Shown here in pieces: positions 20,799 through 32,377 of a DNA stretch of 64,000 nt; within the stretch, counting starts at the first letter, position 1; each line of letters starts with the position of its first letter. The position numbers were made by a program, and so were the translations under genes. The stretch comes from Phoma sp. XZ068. Its lineage: Eukaryota; Ascomycota; Dothideomycetes; Pleosporales; Didymellaceae. Below the pieces are notes generated by a model, which did no database searches, was not told the origin of the DNA, and was given only the letters and a program-made list of their open reading frames with translations. The DNA lies in assembly GCA_004835665.1 (NCBI GenBank), contig RBKR01000012.1:744001-808000 (forward strand), given 5' to 3'.

Positions 20799-22435
20799 TC
20801 AATCATGTCCCAATTCAGCCAGTTCCTGTGCTATCCTGGCTTGTTCCTTCCTCATAGCCTCTTGCTCACGTATCAAACGTTCTCTTCTCGTAGCCTTGTC
20901 TTCCTGTGTAGCCGTAGGATTCGGCGAGGAGCCTCCAGATGGCCGCAAAGGTACAGATAACGACGGATCGATCTTGGATTCTTCGGCGCGCGGGTGATTC
21001 AGGATCGATGAGATCGCGTTCGGTCGATGCGGTGCAGGTGTTACGGTTTTCGCAGGCAGCTCGTCCGGGTCCATGGTAGCACTAAGACTTCGCTTTCGCG
21101 GGGAGGGTGCGCCAGGCTGTGCAGTAGGGTTGGATGTAACGTTCAGCCTGCTGTTGTTGTGGTAGTGTGTGAAGTCGACCGCCAGAGGGCCTCTGGGTTC
21201 GGGGGTGTATTGTTCGCGCGATTCGACAGGATCAGGGGATGTTGATCCGTCCAGGGCAGGTGTTTGCGAAGTGCGCTGAGGTGGAGAGTAATTGGCAACA
21301 GAAGGCGCTGCTTGTGAGCCTTCACCTGCAGGGACGACTCGTTTTCGGCGCTTGATTTCTTGCTTCTTCATCGCCACGGGTCGGTGGGTACCGTGGAGCT
21401 TGTAGTAAAGACCTAATCCTCACTATTAGTACATCCACAGCGCATTTACTTTCATGTTTTACATACCACATGCGTTGCAGATGATGTGGCCAGCATCGTC
21501 CCTTCTCCAGAGTGGTGTGATCGTAGTGCCACAATTTTGACATGCTGGGATCGCATTTGTGGAAGACGACCCGGAACAAGGAGCCGGTGTACTGCTTTCA
21601 TTCGTGCCATCTGCGGACTTCTGTGTCGTATTTGCTTGCTGCAACGCGAACTTGGCCGTCTTGGATACGCGGTTGTTAAAAGCAGGACACCCACTGCAGC
21701 CTTGCTGGCCTCCAGTGCCGTTACACCTACCCCCTCCCGGACATGTCCCTGCCGCCATTTGGTCCGCTGCAACATAAGTCGCGACTCGAGGGGAGGCAAC
21801 ATTCCCAGGAGATACATCTCGGTTGGCGGTGGCACTAGGTGTCGGACTTTGTTGTGCTGTAAGACTTTGTTGCGAAGGAGTATTGCGCTTGAGATTGACT
21901 GGACGTTGCTGATTTCTTGCTTTGATGTAAAGTCCACACGCATTGCAGACGGTTTCTCCTGTTGGCGAACGACGCCATAACGGTGTTTGAGTAGTCCTGC
22001 AGTTGCTTTATGCTGTCAGTATCTCCAAATCAACGTGGTGGTGAGATCTATGTATCGACCAATACACGATCTCGAAGCAAGCCAGGCGACATACCTGCAG
22101 ACCTGCCCAATTATAGGCGCGCTACTTCCGCCGACACTCCGTGGTGGTAACGATAACGATGTCGAGGGAGCCGGCGATGCCGAAGCGCCCGCGATAGGTA
22201 CGGCATCCTCAAGGGAGTGGTAGATTTCGGACTTTTCGTCCAGCGGTGTGCTTGGTTGTTGTTGCTCTCTCGATGGGGATCCCGTGTTTGACATGTGAGT
22301 ATCTTGAGCCTGGTTCAAACGTCGGAGGTTTTCGGCCATTTCCAGTTCTTCTCTACTTGACTCCCGCGATAGGTGATGTGGGTGAGTGGGTGTTGGCGCA
22401 AGTGACGTGCCTCCGCTGCCTGAAGGATGCGCCAT
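20799..22435 (-). CDS. sreA: SreA/Urbs1-type GATA transcription factor (iron-responsive repressor)
   Basis: Two-finger GATA factor of the SreA/Sre/Urbs1 class, which represses siderophore and iron-uptake genes when iron is sufficient. Exons 22435-22095, 22005-21467 and 21412-20799 (introns 89 and 54 bp) give 497 aa. Finger 1 (residues 113-137, CSNCRTTQTPLWRR...CNAC) and finger 2 (269-293, CQNCGTTITPLWRR...CNAC) are both C-x2-C-x17-C-x2-C. Each is interrupted by or abuts an intron. Between them is the diagnostic cysteine-rich iron-sensing region (CPGGGRCNGTGGQQGCSGC, from C202). A charged helix (REQEAMRKEQARIAQELAEL) near the C-terminus fits the coiled coil seen in this family. The start MAHPSGSGG is chosen because the sequence before it is unlike the family, though the frame is open to 22627. 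Confidence 0.93.
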
Positions 22436-23803
22436 CGTGGCAGTGGCCTTGCCACCGGAAGCCGGGCACGAGGGACACACGCGATCTGGTGATGCGATAA
22501 CGCAGTGTTGCCTGACAGGAACGGGGGTTGAGGGTGAGGAGAAGTGCTTCGGTACGGCGGACACGAACTTGGCTGTCGATCTGATAATTAAACAAAGTAC
22601 AGGTACAGGGAGAGCGCAGTGGCGCAAGCGTGACCTCGGACGATATGCGGGAATCCCGTCCCTAGGATTTGGTTCACGGTGTTAGGTGTGTGTGTGTGGC
22701 ACGCTGCAAGGACGGAGTATTGTTTTATGCGGCTTTCAGGTCAGCAAGGGAGGTTGTCATGCGCTTCGGTATTACTCCTCGTCATAAGTCGGCCTACGAT
22801 AGTCACTGGAGAGGCCTCGTTGGCGCAGTGCCTTCGTTGTGCATAGCCAATTTGATTCACCGCCTTGTGCCCTGCAGCCAATCGCGCTCCTGGCAAAGTA
22901 AGCGGAGTTTAGCGCCATGCAACCCTGAACCGTGGAACCCTCCATCATTAGCAATTTCATGGGTACGCTGAAAATCGTTTCTTCGTGTACCTGTACATGA
23001 CTATCGTTAATTGTGTTCTAGTGGAGCACTGCTGGGCTGCGCTAGACATCGCCCCCTATAGAACAGCTCGACCGTTGCCATGCAAAAAGTAAAAAAAACT
23101 TGACCTCGTCAAGGTTGCCTGTTTGCTAGCCATCCAGACCAAACAGGTCGGCACCCTGTCAGCGGACCTGCAGCCGTTCGCCTCGACATCCTCTTTTGAG
23201 AGGCCAGGGTTGTGTCAAACATCACTCTATTATTACGGCTATACATGGAACTCCAGGCAACCATATCAGAGTCTGGATGTTCCGGGCGACGGTATGGGTA
23301 CTATAGCCTTGTATCATATTGCGTCAGATCTTATCGCAACTCGGAGATCTTGAACATGATTCGAAAGGAAGCCAAAGCCGATCGAGTAATCTCCGTGGCC
23401 AGTGCGCTAAAACTCAGAGCTGTGACCTGACGCCGGGTTATGCACACGCGGACGCTAAGACAAGCGAGCACGTGTTTTTAATATGTATGCTCAGGTTTGT
23501 AGCAATTGTTTAAATGTATACAAAACTTCAAACAGTAGACTCGGCTGCTCACAAGAGCCCTCCAAGCCAGCCTTCTACGCTCCTTGGATCCCTAAATCGG
23601 ATCTCTAACGCCGCACACAAAACGACGCGGGCAACACCTTGCCGATAGTCAACTGATGTTCGCCTGGCCAGACCGGCCGCCCCATGCAACGCGTATTTCG
23701 TATAAGAAGAAACTCACGGAAACTCGCCGAGGCTTAAATGCTAGAAACTGGACTTGCGCTCGAAGATTCGTCAACCGCCGTCTCCGAGCGCGGATTTAGG
23801 GTT
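22436..23803. other. 1.37-kb upstream region of the GATA factor
   Basis: No supported gene between the sreA-type start and the end of the TVP15-like gene. It should hold the GATA-factor promoter and leader. A candidate GATA-type site within it is listed separately. Confidence 0.5.
22579..22587 (+). promoter_or_regulatory. ATCTGATAA, SreA-type GATA site
   Basis: The nine bases ATCTGATAA match the ATCWGATAA consensus described for fungal SreA/Sre1 repressors. The site starts 144 bp upstream of the chosen start codon of the sreA-type gene itself, which would suit autoregulation. A 9-mer of this degeneracy is expected about once by chance in 64 kb on both strands, and similar sites are at 33746, 50423 and 63840, so position rather than sequence makes it interesting. 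Confidence 0.4.
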
Positions 23804-24802
23804 TTAGACTTGTTCAGCACCCCAGCCAGCGTCGGCATCGCTATTATTGTATCAGTATAGATCAGTCAGAGTTGTTCGCGATTTAGACTTACCGCATGTT
23901 CGCCGGGGGCTCGATCGAGGGAATGTACTCCAGGACAGCATACGCAAGACCAATAATACCAACAATGGTACCGGGTACAATGCGGTACCAGCCGTTACCG
24001 ACAATTACGGAGCCGATGAAAATGTAGACTATAGGCTATCAGCATGCGACACCTAGCAGGAGCTGCAGTTTACGTACAGATTCCACGGCCGAGGAATGAG
24101 AACATGAACGAGGCATAGCGAGCGACTTGCTGAGGGATCTGGAACTCAAGCAGAGCAGTGCCTGTCGAATCGTAAGCTGATAGGTCTTGTCTTGACTTCA
24201 TGATAACTCTTACCGGCACCGAAGATGATCAGATAGACACCGAGGATGATGTGCGAGCTACGCAACATGTCAGCTGTGTCCTACACTTTATCGTCATAGA
24301 TTTTGTCGCAAAGCTCCAGAACTGCGGTCTGCGCCCGCACCGAACCCGTCCGCATGGAAACATTGCTCTTGCATAGTTTTAGAGATGTTTCCTGCTCCCC
24401 ATTGGGCGCTGATGATGGGTTGCTACTCATAGGCCTCCTGCGCCAGGTTCACCAACCACCCTCATTTCTGATCGCCTTTCCAATCCAATGTATCCCATGA
24501 TATGGCGCGATCTGTGGCGATGCGGTTCGGAGGCGCGATTCGGAGGTGTGGTCGGCGTTGGCGCGATGGCTGGGATGCGACGGTCTGAACAGGTGTACTC
24601 ACAAGTCGTTGAAAGGGAACAATTTCGCGACACCGCCGAGAACAATAAAGGCGGCGACGGCGAAGTTCACCATGCGACTGCAGTTTGTTAGCTAAATGGT
24701 GCTCAAGGCCAATGCGGTACCAGATGTTGCTGCCTGAAGCAGAGCTCAAGCTCGGTCGAGCTTCAGGATCGCAAGTACGTACAAGATGTCGGAGAAGTCC
24801 AT
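23804..24802 (-). CDS. tvp15: TVP15-like COPI-associated Golgi membrane protein
   Basis: Small four-helix membrane protein of the COPI_assoc family, whose yeast member Tvp15 is in Tlg2-positive late Golgi vesicles. Six short exons were assembled: 24802-24783, 24677-24603, 24257-24214, 24161-24078, 24028-23893 and 23840-23804, giving 131 aa (yeast Tvp15 is 143 aa). All phases close. The product begins MDFSDIFRMVNFAVAAFIVLGG, continues through IILGVYLIIFGAGTALLEFQ and GRGIFYIFIGSVIVG, and ends in an acidic cytosolic tail. The second intron is 345 bp, far longer than the others. Because no exon exceeds 136 bp, the gene is easily missed by ORF scanning. Confidence 0.85.
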
Positions 24803-26279
24803 GTTGGAGCTGGATAGATGTGGATACCGCAGTTTGGCGACTGGTGATACGAGCTTCGCGAAGAGATGACGGGTTGTCTGAAGATGGGATGGGTGATGCG
24901 TGGCTGCTTGCTGTTGAGCTTGCGACGTTGCGTGGAAAGCCAAGCTTCCTCCGAAACGGACGTCATTGGTGCCACGACACCTGATTGGCCAGAACAGCAT
25001 CATAATCCTCCACACCTCGCCTCAAAGTCTATCGATCATCGTACCATGATTGCAAGCGAAGAGTATCAGTCTATAATTAGATTGGATATTCCTTATGATC
25101 CTGCCCTCACACAATGTTCCCGACAAGGAGGAAGGCCTGCAGGGTGGCGCTTTTTGCGCACTGTTGGAACCGCTAGGAGAAACACTTGAACGAGATATAT
25201 ACAACGCCAACTCGTTCGCCAATGGCTTGTGCCAATGAGCATTATAATAGTGCAGGTCACTCGTCGTATTGTACGTATCTGCATAGTCAGCGCTGTCTTG
25301 CATTCTACATCAATTATAGAAAGATTTACTTCGAGAAATTACGGCTCTTGAGCAGTGAAGACAAGGGACGTAAAGCTGGCAAAGCAGGCGGATCTTCCGC
25401 AACCACTCTCCCGTTACTGGCACTGCTGTTTCCTAATTGATGAATAGTATGTGAAGAGTCGTACACATTAAGTTTGCGAGTCGGTCTGCGGCCGGACCAA
25501 GTCTTCGAAAAGAAGAGGATTGTCTGCTGAAGAAGAGAGATTATATTTTGCTTAAGGGCTGCCGAACCAAGCGGTAACGCTAGGACCTCAGGACGATGCG
25601 GAGAGCATCCACAGTACAAACAAGCTGCGGTATCATGATCGAAGCGACTGCATTCGAGAAACTCTCTCCAGCCAATTGTGGACTCTGGCTCAGGGGTTGT
25701 AGGAGCGTCGCTGATCCTGGTGTGCTCCGCGGATCGAGTGTTGCATGGTTTCCTTTGTGTTTTAGGCTCGATATCTCTCAGAAATTGGTGGTACACGTGG
25801 TCGCTTTCGTACATCATGGTGATCGAGGTAGTGTGTATAGTGTTGTGCCAGTTATCGAACATCCAGGAAAAAAACCGTAAGAAGTCACGAATGCTGTCAT
25901 AATAAGCAAATACGTGAGCGGTGACACTTGCATGATCTTATTGAAGCGCTATCGGGTATCATGTATCGTCACCACCGCGGACGTGACCAGCTATCGCTTA
26001 ATGTCGTGAATGTAGCCTTCGGTTTCTCCTGATTCGAACATTTGCCAATGATGGAATCTCTTCTCTATGGCTCGTCTAGCGCATCGCCGCCCCACACGTG
26101 GCTCTTCTCCTCGGTGCTGCTGCGTTTCTTGCTGTGAGGGCACCGAGTGCTCGGACGCGGGAATGCGTTGTCGAGCGGCCTACACTTCATGTGAGCACTT
26201 ATCGAAAAGCATTGTGGGCTTGGCGTTTGTGAAGGGGATGAAGTTGATGCAAGTCGGGAAGTCTGTGCTCAGGGAGGGC
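24803..26279. other. intergenic, eIF2B-alpha to TVP15-like gene
   Basis: About 1.5 kb including the TVP15-like promoter at the left. A weak minus-strand reading frame inside it is listed separately; nothing else is recognisable. Confidence 0.45.
25326..25862 (-). CDS. hypothetical protein, doubtful
   Basis: A 178-codon frame starting at a true ATG and lying alone in an otherwise gene-free stretch. It has no recognisable domain, signal peptide or membrane segment. It contains a small CLYCGC cysteine cluster and polar, low-information flanks. It may be a chance frame; length and isolation are the only support. Confidence 0.28.
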   Translation of the reverse strand: MFDNWHNTIHTTSITMMYESDHVYHQFLRDIEPKTQRKPCNTRSAEHTRISDAPTTPEPESTIGWREFLECSRFDHDTAACLYCGCSPHRPEVLALPLGSAALKQNIISLLQQTILFFSKTWSGRRPTRKLNVYDSSHTIHQLGNSSASNGRVVAEDPPALPALRPLSSLLKSRNFSK

Positions 26280-27360
26280 TCAGAACCAGATCTTGATCAA
26301 CTCCTCCGAAACTGCGGAAGGGGTGAGCACGCCGGACTCGGTGATGATTCCAGATATGAGATCAGGAGGCTAGCTTAAATGTTAGTATGGTATAGCTTAC
26401 GCCCCCGGGTCAACGTACTGTGAAATCGACGGCGTCTTGTGCATCTAGACCTGTCGGTGCAGTTTTCAAGGTCATGTCTGCAATGGCCTCATCCACAGAG
26501 TCCTTTGAGCCTGTCTTGCTGGATTTGACATCGTCCGTGACCTTGAAGTCGAGCACCTTCTGCTCGATCGGCAGATCGAACTGACTGAGCGGGTACAGCC
26601 TGACGAACTTGTGGCTCTCGGCGACCACGTAGAACGGCTTGCCCTTGCTCTTGGCCAATAAACCCATCTGGTATGTTCCCATGCGCGAGATAATACCGCC
26701 GTTCTCGACGACGCCTTCTGCACCTACGATAACCATGTCCACCTTGCCCAAAGAGTACGCGACTGCTGAATCGGAAATAGTAGCAACCGGGACATTGTGT
26801 GCACGTAGGTCAGACACGGTCTGGTCGCCCTCATTCGCGTCCGAGGAGCGGGATGAGGGTACCACGTACACGACTCTGAAACGGATTGTGCTGGATTCGG
26901 CCGCCCTTCTCAACAATGCTCCCACAACACGCGAGCCACCATTTGTAAGCACGGTGGCTCCATCACGAATGAAGTGCTTGCCAAAGCTAGCAATCTTCTC
27001 TCGGCTCTGCTTAGCACGTTCTACGAACAGCTTGCCGTTGGACAGTAGGTGGTTTCGTATCGCTCGGAAGTCATCGTCAGGGCCGAGGTTTAGGCTTGCT
27101 GGACGGTTGAGGGTGGTAATGAGGTAACGCTGGAAAAGATCGGTACCGGCGGAGAGCGATATGGGATTTGCGATCGAGGCTTTCAAGGCGGCGGTATGAC
27201 GTTCGAGAAGATCGAGAGTTTCGGCAACGGTCGATACTGAGCTCTGTGCGATAGCTTCCACCAGGGCTTCAATAGCCGCTACCGGCATGGTGAGCTCTGG
27301 ATCATCATTCAGAATACGGCGATAGGTCGACACGATGTCGAATTCTGAATTTGCACTCAT
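26280..27360 (-). CDS. gcn3: translation initiation factor eIF2B subunit alpha
   Basis: Regulatory alpha subunit of eIF2B, the exchange factor for eIF2; it senses phosphorylated eIF2-alpha. Exons 27360-26419 and 26369-26280 (49-bp intron) give 343 aa, against 305 in yeast Gcn3. The N-terminal helical domain (about 1-150) is followed by the Rossmann-like domain with VLTNGGSRVVGALLRRA, VDMVIVGAEGVVENGGIISRMGTYQ and KGKPFYVVAESHKFVRLYPLSQ, typical of eIF2B alpha/beta/delta and methylthioribose-1-phosphate isomerase relatives. The second exon supplies the conserved end PPDLISGIITESGVLTPSAV. Without splicing the frame ends in FTVR, so the intron matters. The start MSANSEFD is chosen over an in-frame start further upstream. 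Confidence 0.93.
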
Positions 27361-28209
27361 TTTGGCCGGTTGTCGAATGTGAGCGTTTATCGTTGCACTT
27401 TCGTTTCCCTTTCCAAAAGTTTTGGAGGGGCTGAATGGAGTCATTGCCAAGCACAACCCCCACAACCACCCATGAATCAGCTCGGCTTCCTTCAACCTTG
27501 ACTCCAAATGAGGCGCTGGAACAACGCTCGCGAGACCCAGCAATGGAGCCAGGGGGCTGCACTAGACTCACGATGGACTCGAATGCCTGCTTGAAGCGCT
27601 AAATGGCCAGTGAATGAGGCGTTTGAACCCACTCGTTGCGCTCAGGTGACACACGTGCATGGGCACTTCCACTTTCGACCCTTTCCTCGTCGACTACATG
27701 GGATAAACAGCGGAGCACGAAGCACAGTAAAGAGCTTGGCCAGTGTTTGATGTTTCGAATATGTGCAGGTCTGGGGAGTAAGTTTGTTCCCCAGGTATGC
27801 CAAGTCGCATTCCTTACATCTTGTGTCGCATAATGGCTCTCCACCGGAGTCCGTGACATGACATCTCGGACATTCCAAGCATATAAGAGCCAGGCACATG
27901 CAACCTTATCGGCGAATTTGCATGCATGTTGTTGAGCCTCATCTACCAACTGCGGTGAGCTAGCGCGGCTTGTACATATAGGCCCACATTTCAAAGCGCG
28001 CTTGCTGGCTTTCGAAACTACTCAACTTGCGAGAATCTGCACAAAGCCCCTCATTATGATAAGCACACTTTCCGTCAACTTGTCCTGATTCTGTAGCTTG
28101 TTACCTTCACCGGAAAACTCACCTTGTCTATCACAAAATCGCCTCTTACACCACAAGACCACGACAACACCAAACTTCTACCCGGCCTATCTTCAGACCC
28201 GCCGACAAT
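27361..28209. other. divergent intergenic
   Basis: An 850-bp region between divergently read genes, presumably the eIF2B-alpha promoter and that of the small downstream gene. No gene, repeat or RNA is recognised. Confidence 0.45.
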
Positions 28210-28587
28210 ATGCCGTATATTATCAACGTCCCAGAAATGCCCCGCCCCTACATCACAAACAACCCTGGAATCTATATGGATTGTCTTTCCTGGGGTTGGC
28301 ACTGCGAGTCGCGCCCATTCTCAGACTCTTACTGCAAAGCAGTTCGCAAGCGAGAGGAAGCGAGATACGAGGTTGACCGGAGAGCTGAGCAGCTCGAGAG
28401 ATACTGGTCAGAAGGTGTCGCCCGCCGAGAACACACGAAAAGATCGATGTCCATAGCCAGCATTGGGCTCATGAAATCGCTAAAACCGTTCCAAGGATTC
28501 GGAAAACACGCAAAGCACGACTCAGTGATTAGTGTGGGGGTACTGGAACTACCCTCAGATGTTGAGGACGTCGATTTGAGCGACTAA
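28210..28587 (+). CDS. hypothetical small basic protein
   Basis: A 125-aa single-exon frame with no family I recognise. It begins MPYIINVPEMPRPYITNNPG, has a Cys/Trp-rich segment (MDCLSWGWHCESRPF), then a strongly charged helix (about residues 45-75, VRKREEARYEVDRRAEQLER) that could be a coiled coil. It ends in an acidic tail (PSDVEDVDLSD). There is no signal peptide or membrane segment. The ordered composition suggests a real protein; it could also be one exon of a larger gene. Confidence 0.5.
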   Translation: MPYIINVPEMPRPYITNNPGIYMDCLSWGWHCESRPFSDSYCKAVRKREEARYEVDRRAEQLERYWSEGVARREHTKRSMSIASIGLMKSLKPFQGFGKHAKHDSVISVGVLELPSDVEDVDLSD

Positions 28588-30467
28588 GCGCATCCATCAG
28601 GATCGCGGGACCTTCCATTCAAGCGACGGCATTATCAATGGACGATATGAATTACGAAACCTCTTCTTCATTACTTTAGACTTTACAAACAATCTTTTCC
28701 ATCTTACAATCTCTCTGACAACATGCATGGAAGACTTGTTTTGAACCTGTGACTAGTAGAAAGAGACGGCTTTCCCCTTGGCGTGCAGGATGTACATCCT
28801 CACTGCATCTGCACGTGCAACTACTACGCCGCAGTGGTGCTCAAGGAGTCCTCTGAGAACTAGAGGTATTTCTCTCGATGTATGAGCAGCCTGTACGCTT
28901 GCAAGATTCACCAAACTTCCTGGCCTTCCGACATCCTTACTTCTAGGCTTGAGTTAACTGGACTACCAAGCTGGCAGCTATTTACTACATGGGCACAGGC
29001 GTCAAAAGTTCGGCACAACACCGAAGCGCATGCAGCATAAGGTCCAAAATTAACATTCTGGCAGGAACACAGATCAGGGCAGAAGAGCAAATTCGACAAT
29101 TATTGCACGCGTGAAGGGTATCAACAAGCCCAACACGGTTTTGCGACGAGGTGATATGGATCTCAACACCGCTAGGGCCAGGATGTTGACTGAAACTGGA
29201 CCATGAACAGTATATACTACGACTCTTACAGCTATGCCTGGACATACGCAATATTTCGACAAAAGACACACATATCGATGCCGTTACCTGACTGAAGTCG
29301 AGCTTCGCGGTACTGTACTTCACATGGAAGCTGCATTTCCATGGCCAATACACCCATTCCCCAGGTGTGTCGCCCCTGGAAATACCTACGCTTAGTCAAG
29401 AGCTTGTGCTGAAGAGCGTTCACTGGGCAACCTGTCACTACCCACGCTCGATATCCATCCAACCGTCATTGCCACTAGCCAAGACCTTATTTACTCAGCA
29501 GGCTGAGCTGCCGCAATACTGGACACCTCAGGATATTCTTCTCGGAGATGGAACCAAAGAAATCGAACACCAATTCAACGACTCGCGTGCAGAGCTTGCT
29601 TGGTCACTGTGTAAACTTCCTCCTGCAATCAACAAGACCTCGCTGTGCACCACGCAAACGTCGTAAGTAAATTCCACGGCAGGCATTACGTGATAGTAAG
29701 ATGGGAGTTCTCTGTGAGAGGATGAGGAAGCATTTGGGCAAGCAAACAGCGTCCAGTGGCAAAGTTTTGAGCGACAAGTCCACATCTGGTGCAGTAATAG
29801 CCATTGCGGCCGTAGGACTCGAAGTTTTAAAATTAGGTGTACTTCAAATACGGGTTGATAACATCCATCAAAAGATAAAGTAATTTCATCGTGTGCTGCG
29901 CCTCGCTGCCTCATTGTCACCATTTTCGAAAAAATGGCTCAATCGGGAAGACCATGTGTCTTTGCAAATGATACGAGATATAGGATCCAGATAGGTGTTC
30001 GGACAGCTGTGAAAACTGCAAACGATTTTGCGCGACGGAGGCTTTTAGTTAAATCTCTGTAGCACGCATTGGAGTAAACAAAAGTTTGTCTTGCAATCGT
30101 CAACCTCACGACGGAAATAAACATCGTGTCCCTAAAACGGCAAGGTCGGCCGCGCTATCGACAAATCGATCGAATCAGCCCCGCATTTACATTCCAACCC
30201 GTCGTCATCCAGTAACAACCACACACCAACGCGTACGCCACCCCGGCAAGTTCGTGTCAGCAGAGCCACGCAATGAGCGTATTGATACATAGTACCTGCA
30301 GCCACCGCGCGGCCAGCTAAACACTTCCGTGTACAAAGCCCCGGAACTTCCGGTTTCCTCCCTTGCTTCATCACTGCTCGGCCAAGCCTTGTCTTGAGAA
30401 ACGAAGCTCGGGCTACAAAGCTTCATCCCTCGTTTAACAGCTTGTTATCGCTCGTTTTTGTGACATT
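28588..30467. other. 1.9-kb gene-free stretch upstream of the GH72 gene
   Basis: Only overlapping short frames on both strands, none with recognisable features. The last few hundred bases should be the promoter of the glucanosyltransferase gene. No repeats or transposon traces are seen. Confidence 0.45.
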
Positions 30468-32177
30468 ATGAAGTTTGCCAGTGGTTTCGCAGGCCTCAGT
30501 GCCGTCACTGCGACACTGTTGGGCAGTGTCTCGGCAGCGAGTTACGACGACATCCCAGCGATTGAAGTCTACGGACAACATTTCTTCTACACGAACAACG
30601 GGTCGCAATTGTATGCCGAAGCTTCCCAAGGTGACCCGGGCCAGCGCTAACAATGCTTCAGCTACCTCAAGGGTGTCGCATACCAGCAGAATTACTCGCC
30701 CAATGGTTCTACCAGCTCCAACACCACCTACACTGACCCATTGGCCGATGGCGATGCTTGCAGGCGAGACATTCCCTACCTGAAGCAAATCTATACCAAC
30801 ATACTGCGAGTGTATGCCATCGACCCGACCAAGAACCACGACGACTGCATGGCGCAATTGGCCTCAGCCGACATTTACGTTATAGCTGACCTTGGCGAGC
30901 CTGGCACATCGATCGAGTCTAACAATCCTGAGTGGGACATCACCCTGTACAGGCGCTACACCGGTGTCATTGATGCGCTATCCAAGTACAAGAATGTCGT
31001 CGGATTCTTCGCTGGTAACGAGAACGTTAGCTCTGCTAACCAGACGGCAGCCGCAGCATTCGTCAAGGCAGCTGTCCGCGATGCTAAGGGGTACATCTCT
31101 GCGCAGGGCTACCGCAAAACGCTCGGTGTAGGCTATGCAACAGCCGATGTGCCCACTCGCGACGAGCTGGCACACTACTTCGCATGTGAGCCCGGCAACA
31201 CAGGTAATGCTACTCAGATCGACTTCTGGGGTTACAACGTATACTCGTGGTGCGGCGACAGCAACTACGCAGCGTCTTCCTACGGCGAACGCGTCGACTT
31301 CTTCTCCGACTACCCTGTCCCCGTCTTCTTCGCTGAATACGGCTGTATCGAGGGTGTCGATGGCGGCGCGACGCACCGTCCTTTCACAGAAGTACAAGTC
31401 CTCTTCGGCAACATGACCGGTGTCTTCTCCGGCGGTATCGTCTACGAGTGGTTCATGGGCGCCAACAATTACGGTCTGGTCTCGCTCACTTCCAATGACG
31501 CCTCCGTATCTCCCTACCCTGACTTTACCTCCTTGCAATCCCAACTTGCATCTGTCAGCCCAACAATCACCATGCGCAGCGCATACACTCCCTCCAACTC
31601 TGCACCTGCATGCCCCACGGTAGGAGCCAGTTGGCAAGCCGAGGCCTCACCCCTCCCTCCCAGCCCGAACAACCAACTCTGCTCCTGCATGGCTGCCTCG
31701 CTGCAGTGCAACATCAAATCGACCAACGAAGACGACTACGCCAACGTCTTCAACTTCATCTGCGGTGCGAACCAGGACTTCTGCGCCGGCATCGCCCGCA
31801 ACGCGACAACCGGAACCTACGGTGGCTACGGTGGCTGCGACCCCAAGGACCAGCTTGCGTGGGTGGCCAACCAGTACTACCTTGGTAACAACAAGGGAGC
31901 CTCGGCGTGTAACTTCAACGGCATGGCGACTACTCAGACCGCTGCGACGGCCAGCACGTGCTCGAGCCTTTTGCAGGCTGTCGGTACCGCCGGAACTGCT
32001 ACTGCTGCGAGCCCCACTGGAAAGGGTACTGCGGGTGCAACGGGCGCGGCGGGTTCAACGTCGAAGGGCGCGGCTGCTGGTTTCAATGGACCCAAGGCTG
32101 TTGAGCATGGTGGATTGATTATGGGTCTTTGGACTGTTGTTGCTGCTGGTAGCTTGCTTGGTATGCTTGCATTGTAG
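30468..32177 (+). CDS. gel: GPI-anchored beta-1,3-glucanosyltransferase (GH72, with X8/CBM43)
   Basis: Cell-wall enzyme of the Gas/Gel/Phr family that cleaves and re-ligates beta-1,3-glucan chains at the plasma membrane. Exons 30468-30610 and 30662-32177 (51-bp intron) give 552 aa. A signal peptide (MKFASGFAGLSAVTATLLGSV) is followed by the GH72 domain: FYLKGVAYQQNYSPNG at the splice, acid/base E168 in FFAGNENVSS and nucleophile E273 in FFAEYGCIEG. A cysteine-rich X8/CBM43 module starts near residue 388 (LCSCMAASLQCN). Then comes an Ala/Gly/Thr-rich spacer and a hydrophobic C-terminal tail that signals GPI attachment. Having the X8 module places it with Gas1/Gas2-like members. Several NxT/S sites fit a secreted glycoprotein. 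Confidence 0.95.
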
Positions 32178-32377
32178 ACAGCAGAAGCAGTGGTTGAGAC
32201 GGAAGTGTGAATGTAAGTCTAGATACAGTTTGTAGATTCCGATTAGCGTATTTCGTTTCCGTGTGTCTCTGAGACATTACGCATTTTGTGTACTTCGTAC
32301 TATTCTTACATGTTATACAACATCTCCTTCTATGGGTATCGTGCATATTGTACAATGAATGCGACACAACTAAGGTT

